From: Betaproteobacteria bacterium
GTDB taxonomy: Bacteria; Pseudomonadota; Gammaproteobacteria; Burkholderiales; CAIKXV01
Assembly (NCBI GenBank): GCA_947458265.1
Contig: CANGYF010000002.1
Coordinates: 248,001-312,000, forward strand
Length of the DNA stretch: 64,000 nucleotides
Direction: 5' to 3'
Below the pieces are notes generated by a model. It did not search any database. It saw only the letters and a list, made by a program, of their open reading frames with translations, and was not told the DNA's origin. Position numbers and translations under genes: made by a program. Below, piece after piece: positions 31,201 to 38,661 of the stretch (its first letter is position 1; every line of letters starts with the position of its first letter).

Positions 31201-31320
31201 CGGGAAGGCCTCGATCGGCGTGTCGAGGTATGCACGCACGCCGAAGGCTGCCACCACCAGCGTGAAGAACACGGCGGCAATGCGCCGGTGGACGCAGGCC
31301 TCGATCAGGAACTTCAGCAT
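28231..31320 (-). CDS. heavy-metal efflux RND pump (CzcA/CusA family)
   Basis: 1029 aa inner-membrane proton-driven pump, the expected length for HME-RND proteins. N-terminal TM1 with the PIEAFPDVTNAQVTVITQMPG-type motif, and TM4 with the proton-relay D-F-G-I-L-V-D-G-A-V-V-L-V-E-N characteristic of the CzcA group. The central periplasmic and second TM blocks (AIGFITLLGQVSLMGLLLL, LFVLPVVYRML) are intact. It starts 7 bp after the adaptor gene ends and overlaps the outer-membrane gene. Whether it exports Co/Zn/Cd, Cu/Ag or Ni cannot be told from sequence alone; no metal-sensing regulator is adjacent. Confidence 0.92.
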   Translation of the reverse strand: MLKFLIEACVHRRIAAVFFTLVVAAFGVRAYLDTPIEAFPDVTNAQVTVITQMPGYAAPEIERLITVPVERVLNGTPGMTLIRSQSLFGLSLVTLTFRDGADPFNARLLVAQRLTQVDLPDQVQPKLSAEATPLGQVYQFRITSDRHDLYELRSELEFTVTRVIRQVQGVADLVSFGGYLKEVHVEPDPARLHAAGITLVELDDALARSSSNVGGGFLRRGEQELTIRSLGFLETAEDIKSIVLRSRGGSPITVGDIADVKQSHTPRRGSVGWNEKPDVVIGTVLMRRGENPSLVLDGIHQKVRQLNEEILPSGMKIEPTYDRSTLIGLTLSTVHTNLLHGFVLVVAIVWLFLRSIYGSAIVAVVIPLSLLSAFLGLHALGLPANLISMGAIDFGILVDGAVVLVENVQHALRHQRPKDRREVIRVVIQSAIDVGKPTLYAMLIIIVALLPVFTLQSVEGRIFRPLALTYAFALLGALVFALTVVPALCAFAFRPSDADKQEPRWQVSLANGYRRLLRWLLKRRWVALVFALVLLGGGVLAGKGVGTEFLPELDEGDFTVFVEMPASVSLQRGQEILAEVRSRIMKFPEVRETLSAQGRPEDGTDNEGVNASETYVRLKPRTEWRKGIDKVVLTREMRASLAEIPGVRYNFSQPIKDNVEEAVSGVRGKVVLKIFGEDLAAMRASLVEAIAVLRKVEGVVELDLFRDATTPQLQIKLDRQALARAGIEVAVAQQVIETALAGKIVTRFWEGERVVPVRVVLPLASRDDAERIGAITLDGAGGARIPLSEVASITSTTGLAKINREGNTRFLALKFNIEDRDIGSTVKEAISAVREQVKPPEGHRFVWGGEFENQQRAVARLKLVVPVAVLLVLALLYAAMNSGRTVLAILLTVPFAQSGGAFALLIADVPLSVSAAIGFITLLGQVSLMGLLLLGATEARRLAGEALDSALVEGCVERLRPVLMASMLAMFGLLPMAVATSVGSETQRPFALVVVGGMATTLLVSLFVLPVVYRMLTPKKLMTPEEEDA

Positions 31321-31327
31321 CGTGGCC

Positions 31328-32518
31328 TCAGAGCAGCAGCTCGGCTTCGCCGTCGAGCAGCAGCGCGCCCTTGACGACGATCCGTTCGCCGGCGCTCAGA
31401 CCCTCGAGGATCGCGACCCGGCCTCCGGACGAGCGTCCGGTGCGCACCTCGCGTACTTCGAACTTTCCGTCCGCCCGCTGCAGGTACACCACCCGCCGGT
31501 GGCCGTCCTTGATGAGCACCGCGGATACCGGTACCGACAGGCCGTCGCGCGAGCCGGCGAACTGGACCTCGGACAGCATGCCCGGCGTCAGGCGTGCCGG
31601 CGGCACCTTCAGCGCGATGTAGACCGGCAGCCGGCGGCTGGTGGCGTCCACCGCTGAACCGATGCCATCGACGACGCCTTCCAGCGTGGCATCGATCGCG
31701 GGCACGCGGACCCGGGCCTGCTGGCCGGCCGCGATACGCGCAACCTCCGGCTCCGGCACTTCCGCTACCACCCAGACACGTCCCGGATCGGCCAGTTCGA
31801 CCAGCGGCTCTCCGCCGGGCTCGGCAATCGCCCCGGCCGAGGCGCGCACCGAGACCACCACCCCAGCCGCCGGTGCACGCAGGATCACCTCGCTGCCCTG
31901 CCCCCCGCCGGCGAACGCGATCGCACGCCGGCTGCGTTCCAGCTCGGCACGTGCCTCCTTCGCCCGCGCCTCGGCCTCGACCCGCTCGACCTCCAGGCCG
32001 ACGCCGCGCGCCATCATGTCGGTCTGGCGGCGAAGCTGGTCCTCGGCAGCACTGGCCCGGGCCGTAGCCTGCTCGAGCTGGGAGCGTGCGGCGGAGGCAT
32101 CGGCGCTCTGCAGCACCACCAGCGGCGCACCGGCCCTGACCCGCTCGCCCGGCCGCACCGTGACCGAGGTGATGCGACCCGAGAACGGCGCACCGAGGCT
32201 GGACAGCGCCTGCGGCCGGTAGGCCACCCGCCCGGGTACCGCCGCGGACGGAGCGTCGCCGCCGCCGCCGACCTCCTCGATCTTCAGGAACCCGACCTGC
32301 TCGGGCGTCAATACAGTCGCCTGCCGATCGCGGACCGGCGCCGGGATCTTGGCCACGGGCGCCTCCTGGCAGCCAGAAGCCACCAGCAGCAGGCCCACCA
32401 CCAGTGCGGCGCGGATGCGTTGGGCGAGGCAGGATCGGCGCGGGAGCGCGATGACGCCGGATGGAGCTGGGGTGCAGCGGTGGATCGACAGCATGGTTAC
32501 AAAAGCGGCCCGCTTCAT
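31328..32518 (-). CDS. RND periplasmic adaptor lipoprotein (CzcB-like)
   Basis: About 396 aa membrane-fusion protein linking the RND pump to the outer-membrane channel. A lipobox (LLLVASGC) shows lipid anchoring; then come the barrel-sandwich halves (SGRITSVTVRPGERVRAGAPLVVL and LRAPAAGVVVSVRASAGA) around a helical hairpin, followed by the beta-barrel and C-terminal domains ending in GALLLDGEAELLL. The start is uncertain: ATG 32518 and ATG 32494 are both in frame and neither has a clear SD; the longer ORF start is intergenic. First gene of the efflux operon. Confidence 0.87.
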   Translation of the reverse strand: MKRAAFVTMLSIHRCTPAPSGVIALPRRSCLAQRIRAALVVGLLLVASGCQEAPVAKIPAPVRDRQATVLTPEQVGFLKIEEVGGGGDAPSAAVPGRVAYRPQALSSLGAPFSGRITSVTVRPGERVRAGAPLVVLQSADASAARSQLEQATARASAAEDQLRRQTDMMARGVGLEVERVEAEARAKEARAELERSRRAIAFAGGGQGSEVILRAPAAGVVVSVRASAGAIAEPGGEPLVELADPGRVWVVAEVPEPEVARIAAGQQARVRVPAIDATLEGVVDGIGSAVDATSRRLPVYIALKVPPARLTPGMLSEVQFAGSRDGLSVPVSAVLIKDGHRRVVYLQRADGKFEVREVRTGRSSGGRVAILEGLSAGERIVVKGALLLDGEAELLL

Positions 32519-32612
32519 TGTTGCAAGTGTGTGACGTATACAGACGTCTGCTTTCGCCAAGCTTGCATCCTTCGGAACCTCCTTCCCCGGTGGACCAGGT
32601 GGGCCAGGTGGG

Positions 32613-34136
32613 TCAGCCGCCAGGCATCCGGTCCAGCCCGGCGACCTGCCCCACCGTGACCGGCAGCACCGGCGCACGCACGCGGTAGCAGCCGACCTCG
32701 GCCGGCGCGCGGTGCTGGATGGATGCGATCAGTTCGGTCACCGTGAGCCCGCAAAGCCGCCCCTGGCAGGGCCCCATGCCGCAGCGGCTGAACGCCTTCA
32801 TCTGGTTCGGACCCGCGACGCCGGTGAGGGCGAGCCGGCGCAGTTCGCCGGCGGTGACCTCCTCGCAGCGGCAGACGATGGTGTCGTCGCCGGCCGGCAC
32901 GCGCAGCGCAGGCGGCGGCTGGTAGAGCCGGTCGAGGAAGGGACGCACGCTCCAGTGCGCCTTCAGCGCCCGGCGGGTCAGCCAGGCGCGCCGGTCCCGC
33001 TCGGCGGTGTCGATACGCCGCTGCTGCCAGGCGACCGACAGGCCGGACAGTTCTCCCGCGCACAGTGCCGCCTCGGCGCCGCCGATGCCGGCACTGTCGC
33101 CCGCGACCAGCACCCCGGCGATCGTCGTGTTGCCCCAGGTGTCGACCACCGGCCTGAAGCAGTGCTGGCCCGGATCCCAGTAGTGCTCGATGCCCAGCGA
33201 CTGCCAGAGGTTCGCGTTCGGCACCACGCCCTGGTGCAGCAGCACGGTGCGGGCGGCGATCCGGTGTTCTCGGCCGCGGCTGCGGAAGGCCACCGCCTCG
33301 GCGCAGGCAGAACCCTCGATCCGAAGGTCGGTCACGGCGGCGAAGCTCGGCACACCGGCACGGCGCAGCGCACCGATCAGCGACAAGCCCTTGGACAGGT
33401 AACCGGGGGCGAGCAGCGCCGGCAGCAGGCGCCCTGCGGCGCGCAGCCAGTTCGCCGGCGGCACGGTGCCGACCACCGCCGCCGGCTTCACGCCGGCACG
33501 CAGCAACTGCGTCGCCAGCAGCAGCACCAGCGGCCCGGCGCCGACCAGCACCACCGGCGCCGACGGCACCATCGCCGCCGACTTGAGCATGACCTGGGCC
33601 GCGCCGCAGGTGAGTACCCCTGGCAGCGTCCAGCCGGGCAGCGGCATTGGCCGCTCGTAGGCGCCGGTCGCCACCAGCACATGCCGCGCAGCGACGTGGT
33701 GGCTGCCCCGGGCGTCGGTGAAATAGACATGGCGATCGGCGCCGGTATGCCGGCGCTCGACATGCACCGCATCGTCGTCCGGTCCGGTATCCAGCCTGCC
33801 AGCAGTCGGCAGCGCCAGCGAAGCCGGCGGTCCCGGTTCGGATGGCGGCGGCGCGACCTCGACCTGCCACACCCGGGCACCCGGCCGGTAGTCGGCGCCG
33901 CACGCCCGGAATCGCCGGGCGAACGGATACCCGTCGGCATACTCGGCGCCGAACAGGAACAGGTCCTGCGGCCGGCGCGTGGTGACCGCCTCGACATTGC
34001 GCCAGACCTGCCCGCCCGGTTCGGACTGTTCGTCGAGCACGACCGTGTGCAGCCGATGCCGCCTCGCCTCCAGTGCAGCGGCCATGCCCGCTGGACCAGC
34101 CCCGATGATGGCCAGGTCGAACCGCTCGTCACTCAT
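32613..34136 (-). CDS. FAD-dependent dehydrogenase, HcnB/opine oxidase A-like subunit
   Basis: 507 aa. Rossmann FAD motif DLAIIGAGPAGMAAALEA at the start, a second nucleotide-binding GAGPLVLLLATQLL near the middle, and a C-terminal BFD-like [2Fe-2S] domain with CRCEEV and CGMGPCQGRLC. This is the layout of HcnB, opine oxidase subunit A and hydroxyproline dehydrogenase alpha. ATG 34136 overlaps the stop of the small ferredoxin-like gene (ATGA, 34133-34136). With the next two genes it forms a three-subunit membrane-linked dehydrogenase that oxidises an amine or amino-acid C-N bond. The substrate is unknown: glycine (cyanogenesis), octopine/nopaline and D-hydroxyproline are all family options. 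Confidence 0.87.
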   Translation of the reverse strand: MSDERFDLAIIGAGPAGMAAALEARRHRLHTVVLDEQSEPGGQVWRNVEAVTTRRPQDLFLFGAEYADGYPFARRFRACGADYRPGARVWQVEVAPPPSEPGPPASLALPTAGRLDTGPDDDAVHVERRHTGADRHVYFTDARGSHHVAARHVLVATGAYERPMPLPGWTLPGVLTCGAAQVMLKSAAMVPSAPVVLVGAGPLVLLLATQLLRAGVKPAAVVGTVPPANWLRAAGRLLPALLAPGYLSKGLSLIGALRRAGVPSFAAVTDLRIEGSACAEAVAFRSRGREHRIAARTVLLHQGVVPNANLWQSLGIEHYWDPGQHCFRPVVDTWGNTTIAGVLVAGDSAGIGGAEAALCAGELSGLSVAWQQRRIDTAERDRRAWLTRRALKAHWSVRPFLDRLYQPPPALRVPAGDDTIVCRCEEVTAGELRRLALTGVAGPNQMKAFSRCGMGPCQGRLCGLTVTELIASIQHRAPAEVGCYRVRAPVLPVTVGQVAGLDRMPGG

Positions 34137-34453
34137 CGGGACGACACGCCGCTGGCCGCGCGGTGGCCGTCCTGCCGGCGCACGACCATGCCGTCCGCGG
34201 CTGCGACCATGCAGGCCTGCTGGTTGGGCACGCCGTCGATCTCCACCAGGCATTCGAAGCACACCCCCATCATGCAGTAGGGTGCGCGCGGGCTGCCTGA
34301 CAGGCCGGTGAGGCGGGCGATCGATCCGAGCCGGAGCAGTGCACTGGCGACCGGTGCACCGGCGGGCAAGGTGCAGGCCTCACCGTCGACCGACAGCGTG
34401 ACTTGGGCGATGCGCACGTCGGTGCCCTCGTCCTCACGCAGGCTGCGGAACAT
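34133..34453 (-). CDS. [2Fe-2S] ferredoxin-like subunit (HcnA/OoxC-like)
   Basis: 106 aa small subunit of the FAD dehydrogenase complex. A plant-type ferredoxin fold with cysteines in APYCMMGVCFECLVEIDG and a last Cys in QQACMVAA (spacing C-x4-C-x2-C-x11-C), the pattern of HcnA. ATG 34453 has AGGAGG upstream and lies 20 bp inside the end of the upstream FAD gene. The longer ORF start (34633) would read through that gene and is rejected. Confidence 0.87.
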   Translation of the reverse strand: MFRSLREDEGTDVRIAQVTLSVDGEACTLPAGAPVASALLRLGSIARLTGLSGSPRAPYCMMGVCFECLVEIDGVPNQQACMVAAADGMVVRRQDGHRAASGVSSR

Positions 34454-35672
34454 GCGCCTCCTTCCGTGCGACGCTGGACGCAGCGGACCCGCCGGATGCA
34501 TCGGTGGCGAAGCGCCGCGCCGAACAATGGACATACGCCGGTGGCAGCCTGCCACCGGCGATCGCCGCAGCGACCCCGTGCACATGCACCGCGGCCAGCG
34601 TGACCCCGCTGTGGCAGGACACCACCCAGGCACCAGGATGCGTGGTCGAAGCCTCGTAGACCGGCAGGCCGTCGGGCGTCATGACACGCAGCGCCGCCCA
34701 GCTGCGCACGATGCGCAGGCCCTCGATGAACGGGAAGGTGTCGACCGCACGGCGCGCGATCGCGCCGGCATTGCCGATGGTCACGCGGTCGTCGAGCCCG
34801 ACCTCTTCCTGCGACGATCCGAGCAGCAGGCCGCCTTCGTCCGTCTGGCGGATGTCGGCGGTCGGAAACGGCAGCACCGGCTGCACCTTCTCGGTCACCA
34901 GTACCTGGCCGCGCACCGGACGCACCGGGCAGTCTATGCCGACCATCGGCGCCAGCCGGGCATTGCCGAGCCCGGCGGCCAGCACGACCTGCGGCGTCCA
35001 GGCCGTCCCCCAGGCCGTGCGCACCTCGAAACCGTCGCCGCCGACCACCGGATCCACCGCCTCGACCGGTGCACCGAAGCGATGGGTAGCGCCCAGGGCG
35101 ATGGCCGACTCGTAGAGCGCACGCAGCAGCCGCAGCGGATTCACATGCCCGTCGTAGGGGGTATACGACGCACCGACCACCTTCGGCCCGAGCGCGGGGC
35201 CGCCAGGCAGGCGGCGCTCCAGGGCCGCTCGGTCGAGCATCTCGAACTCGAAGCCGAAGTCGCCCGCCTCGGCCTGGATGCGTCGCATCAGGCACGCGCG
35301 TGCCTCGAAGGCGGCGTCATCGAAGCAGAACGAAAGCCCGCCGGGCTGCTGCAGGCTGGCATCGATGCCGCTGGCCTCGCGCAGGCCGAGCGCGAGGTCG
35401 CCCCACTGCAGCGCCGACTCGCGCGTGAGCCGGTGGTACTCGGGCACTCCGGCACCCTTGTCCTGAACCCAGACGTGGCCGAAGTTGCCGCGTGCGGCGC
35501 GCAGCGCAGTGTCGCCCTCGTCATGGACGACGACCCTGCGGCCCTGGCGCACCAGCCCGTAGGCAATCGACCAGCCGACCAGCCCGCCACCGACGATCGC
35601 GAACTCGGGGGCCGGTGCCGGGGCGGCCTTGCCGAGGCTCAACGTGGTCCAGAGGGTGCGTACATCCGGCAA
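34434..35672 (-). CDS. FAD-dependent amino-acid/amine oxidoreductase, HcnC/DadA-like subunit
   Basis: 412 aa D-amino-acid-dehydrogenase/glycine-oxidase-fold flavoprotein. FAD motif FAIVGGGLVGWSIAYGLVRQGRRVVVHD sits at about residues 23-50 after an unusual N-terminal stretch; the middle reads YDGHVNPLRLLRALYE and the end HPGAWVVSCHSGVTLA. First gene of the three-subunit operon; its end overlaps the ferredoxin-like start by 20 bp. In the complex this subunit most likely holds the amine substrate site, while the partners carry FAD, FMN or iron-sulfur electron transfer. ATG 35672 has no strong SD, so a later start is possible. Confidence 0.86.
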   Translation of the reverse strand: MPDVRTLWTTLSLGKAAPAPAPEFAIVGGGLVGWSIAYGLVRQGRRVVVHDEGDTALRAARGNFGHVWVQDKGAGVPEYHRLTRESALQWGDLALGLREASGIDASLQQPGGLSFCFDDAAFEARACLMRRIQAEAGDFGFEFEMLDRAALERRLPGGPALGPKVVGASYTPYDGHVNPLRLLRALYESAIALGATHRFGAPVEAVDPVVGGDGFEVRTAWGTAWTPQVVLAAGLGNARLAPMVGIDCPVRPVRGQVLVTEKVQPVLPFPTADIRQTDEGGLLLGSSQEEVGLDDRVTIGNAGAIARRAVDTFPFIEGLRIVRSWAALRVMTPDGLPVYEASTTHPGAWVVSCHSGVTLAAVHVHGVAAAIAGGRLPPAYVHCSARRFATDASGGSAASSVARKEAHVPQPA

Positions 35673-35730
35673 GCGTATGCGGCAGCGACCGGGCGCGCAA
35701 CCCGCGGCACCGGTCGCCCGTGACGGTGCG

Positions 35731-36750
35731 TCAGTCCACCGTGGCGCCGGTGTCGCGCACGATCCGGCTCCACAAGGCCACGTCGCCGGCGATGATCCGT
35801 CCGAACTGCGCCGGGGTCGTCACCAGCGGCTCTGCGCCCTGCGCGGCGAAGCGATCGACGGTGTCACGCGAGCCGAGCAGCCGGTTGATCTCGCCGTTGA
35901 TGCGTCCTACCAGCGGCTCAGGAATACCCGCCGGGCCGAGCACCCCGAACCAGGGCGTGACATCGAAACCGGGGAAGCCCGACTCGGCGATGGTCGGCAC
36001 GTCCTTCAGCAGCGCTGCACGACGGCCACTGGTGACCGCGACCGCGCGCAACGATCCGGCCTTCAGGTGGCCGATCACCGACGGCATGCTGGTGAAGGTG
36101 AACTGCACCTGCCCGGACAGGGTGTCGGTGATGGCCCCGGCCGCGCCCTTGTACGGGATGTGGGTGAACTGCACCTTCGCCGCGCTGGCCAGCATCGGGC
36201 CGAGCAGATGGTTCACGGTGCCATTGCCGGCCGACCCGAAGCGCACCTCGCCCGGTTTCGCTCGCGCCAGCGCGACCAGGTCGCCGACGCTCTTCACCGG
36301 CAGCGGCCCGTGCACTGCGACCACGAATGGCACGCTGGCGAGCGTCGCCAGCGGCGTGAAGCTCTTCTGCGGATCCCAGGACAGCCCCTTGTACAGGCTG
36401 GGGTTGATCGCATGGGTGCCGACGAAACCGAGCAGCCAGGTGTAGCCGTCCGGGTTGGCCTTGGCGACCAGTTCGTTGCCGATGTTGCCGCCGGCGCCGG
36501 CACGGTTGTCGACCAGCACCTGCTGGCCCCAGGCGTCCGCCAGCTGCTGGCCGATGATCCGCGCCAGCGCATCCGACGCGCCACCGGGCGTCTGCGGCAC
36601 CACCAGCCGTATCGGCCTCGCGGGCCAGGCCTGCGGCTGGGATGCACCCTGCGCCTGCACGCCGGCTGGCAGCATGGCGAGTACGGCCAGTGCGCACGGC
36701 AACCCGCAAGCAACGGCCCGGGACTGCATTGCCTCTCGTCTGCGTTGCAT
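35731..36750 (-). CDS. Bug/TctC-family periplasmic receptor 3
   Basis: 339 aa. Signal peptide (CGLPCALAVLAMLPAGVQA), then WPARPIRLVVPQTPGGASD, VDNRAGAGGNIG and HIPYKGAAGA, as in the family. ATG 36750 has GGAGGGTTCG upstream; the ORF extends further to 37068 through antisense sequence and is not believed. It lies 58 bp upstream of the dehydrogenase operon on the same strand, so it may deliver the substrate oxidised there. The ligand is not predictable. Confidence 0.9.
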   Translation of the reverse strand: MQRRREAMQSRAVACGLPCALAVLAMLPAGVQAQGASQPQAWPARPIRLVVPQTPGGASDALARIIGQQLADAWGQQVLVDNRAGAGGNIGNELVAKANPDGYTWLLGFVGTHAINPSLYKGLSWDPQKSFTPLATLASVPFVVAVHGPLPVKSVGDLVALARAKPGEVRFGSAGNGTVNHLLGPMLASAAKVQFTHIPYKGAAGAITDTLSGQVQFTFTSMPSVIGHLKAGSLRAVAVTSGRRAALLKDVPTIAESGFPGFDVTPWFGVLGPAGIPEPLVGRINGEINRLLGSRDTVDRFAAQGAEPLVTTPAQFGRIIAGDVALWSRIVRDTGATVD

Positions 36751-36863
36751 CGAACCCTCCTCCGCCGCGCCTGGCGCGGCACATGCATGGATCGCAACCG
36801 CGGTCTTCCGGGACACGGCTTCACCGGTCCCGGCGCACGGCCGTCGCTGCTGCCTCGGCACGC

Positions 36864-37706
36864 TCAGCGGGGCCGGTCGCCCGCGAGGGTGATCCGGTGC
36901 ATCACGCGCCGATGGCCATGGTAATCGTTCACCGGGTTGTGCTGCACGCAGCGGTTGTCCCAGATCGCGATCGAACCGGGCTGCCAGCTGAATCGGCAGG
37001 TGAACTCCGGGCTCACCTGGTGCCGGAACAGGTAGTCGAGCAGCGGTGCGCTCTCCGCCTCCGTCCATCCCGCGAAGCGCGCGGTATGCGCGACGTTCAC
37101 GTACAGCGCGCGGCGGCCGGTCTCGGGATGGGTGCGCACCACCGGATGCTCGGCGACATACTCGCGCCGCGCATCGTCGCGGCCGCCATCGCGGATGCGG
37201 TCCTCGCGCGTGCGGCTCACGTCCGCCTTCGACGAGCTGGACACACCGGCCAGCGTCGCCAGCGTGGCCTGCAGCGCCGGCGAGAGCGCATCGAGGGCAC
37301 GGTACTGGCAGGCGAACAGGGTGTCGCCGCCGAACGGCGGCACTTCGCGCGCGATCAGCATCGAGGCCATCGGCGGCTGCTCGAGGTAGGTCGTGTCGGA
37401 ATGCCAGATGCCGCCGAAGTTGCTGCGCTCATGCTCCAGCTTGACCACCGGGGTGATCATCGGGAAGCCGTCGATCCCCTTGATGAACGGATACTCGACC
37501 GGCTGGCCGAACCAGCCGGCCAGGCGGAGGTACTGCGCAGGCGACAGCGACTGGTCACGGAAGAACAGCACGCCATGCGCCAGCCAGGCCTGGCGCAGCG
37601 CGGCGATGACCTCGGGTGGCTGGTCGCTGCACAGGTCGATGCCGTGCACCTCGGCACCCAGGGCGCCCGCCACGCGGCGCACCTCGAGACCGCCGCCCTC
37701 GCTCAT
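36864..37706 (-). CDS. TauD/TfdA-family Fe(II)/2-oxoglutarate dioxygenase
   Basis: 280 aa. The facial triad is H102-x-D104 in WHSDTTYLEQPP with the distal His in IWDNRCVQHNPVNDYHGH; the 2-oxoglutarate-binding Arg follows in HRRVMHRITL. FGQPVEYPFIKGIDG and FGGDTLFACQYRALDAL are typical of TfdA-type members. ATG 37706 is preferred over GTG 37715 because AGGT lies 8 nt upstream. Family members hydroxylate small carboxylates, sulfonates or aryloxyacetates. It sits between a Bug receptor and an FAH hydrolase, which suggests a small catabolic route. Confidence 0.9.
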   Translation of the reverse strand: MSEGGGLEVRRVAGALGAEVHGIDLCSDQPPEVIAALRQAWLAHGVLFFRDQSLSPAQYLRLAGWFGQPVEYPFIKGIDGFPMITPVVKLEHERSNFGGIWHSDTTYLEQPPMASMLIAREVPPFGGDTLFACQYRALDALSPALQATLATLAGVSSSSKADVSRTREDRIRDGGRDDARREYVAEHPVVRTHPETGRRALYVNVAHTARFAGWTEAESAPLLDYLFRHQVSPEFTCRFSWQPGSIAIWDNRCVQHNPVNDYHGHRRVMHRITLAGDRPR

Positions 37707-37734
37707 CGCCGACACCTCGCTGCCCCAGCCACGT

Positions 37735-38625
37735 TCAGCTGACCGGGTTGGTCAGCGTGCCAATCGGCTCGATCGTCACCGCGACCACATCGCCCGCCTT
37801 AAGGTACTTCGGCGGGTTGAAGCCGATACCCACGCCGGCGCAGGTGCCAGTGGCGATGAGGTCGCCCGGCTCCAGCGTCATCAGTGCGGAGATCTCCTCG
37901 ATCAGCGTCGGGATGTCGAAGATCAGGTCGGACACCGGTGCATCCTGGCGCAGTTCACCGTTGACCCGGGTCTGCAGTTGCAGCTTCGTCACGTCCGGTA
38001 CTTCGTCGGCGGTGACGATGCACGGCCCCATCGGGCAGAAGCCGTCGAGGCTCTTGCCCAGGAACCACTGCTTGTGCCGGTGCTGCAGGGTGCGCGCGGT
38101 GGCGTCGTTGACGATCGTGTAGCCGTAGACATGGCTGAACGCATCGGCCTTCTTCACGTTGCGTGCCACCGAGCCGATCACGACCGTGAGCTCACCCTCG
38201 TAGTCGACCGAGTTCGTCGGGTCGTTCGCGCTCGGGATCGCGTCACCCGGGCCGGTGACCGAGTTCGGCCACTTGGTGAAGATGATCGGCACGTCCGGGA
38301 TGGCATCCTTGCCGGCGCTGGCATCGAAGCCGGATTGGTGGAACTCCTTCGCATGCTCGTGGTAGTTCTTGCCCACGCACAGGATGTTCTTCGCCGGACG
38401 CGGGATCGGGGCCAGCAGGCGCACCTGGTCGAGCGCGATACGGCCACGGTCGGACGCCGAAGCCTCGCGCGCGGCGGCAAGCGCAGCCGCACCGGCTGCA
38501 ATGAACGCACCCATCTCGCGCGGCAGGAAGGGCGCGGCCACCGACAGGTCGGTGACCGCCTTGCGTGCATCATCGAGCACGCCGATACGGGTGCCGCCCG
38601 CGTCTGAAAAAGTGACCAGTTTCAT
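37735..38625 (-). CDS. fumarylacetoacetate hydrolase family protein
   Basis: 296 aa FAH-fold metal enzyme. The N-terminal cap is followed by PAKNILCVGKNYHEHAKEF, the metal Glu pair and strand in SVDYEGELTVVIG, the catalytic block YTIVNDATARTLQ, and GDLIATGTCAGVGIGFNPPKYLKAGDVV at the end. Such proteins hydrolyse or decarboxylate acylpyruvates and related 2-keto acids in aromatic breakdown, for example acylpyruvase or oxaloacetate decarboxylase activity. AAGGAGAG precedes ATG 38625. It lies 28 bp before the TauD gene and 36 bp after the permease gene, so these three probably form one operon. Confidence 0.9.
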   Translation of the reverse strand: MKLVTFSDAGGTRIGVLDDARKAVTDLSVAAPFLPREMGAFIAAGAAALAAAREASASDRGRIALDQVRLLAPIPRPAKNILCVGKNYHEHAKEFHQSGFDASAGKDAIPDVPIIFTKWPNSVTGPGDAIPSANDPTNSVDYEGELTVVIGSVARNVKKADAFSHVYGYTIVNDATARTLQHRHKQWFLGKSLDGFCPMGPCIVTADEVPDVTKLQLQTRVNGELRQDAPVSDLIFDIPTLIEEISALMTLEPGDLIATGTCAGVGIGFNPPKYLKAGDVVAVTIEPIGTLTNPVS

Positions 38626-38661
38626 CCAGGCTCTCCTTGTCTGTATTCGTGCGCAGGCCGC

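Noticed and set aside
28231-31374. Long plus-strand frame opposite the RND pump (28042-31374)
   Set aside because: Gln/Arg/His-rich antisense shadow; the minus strand encodes a complete CzcA-type protein.
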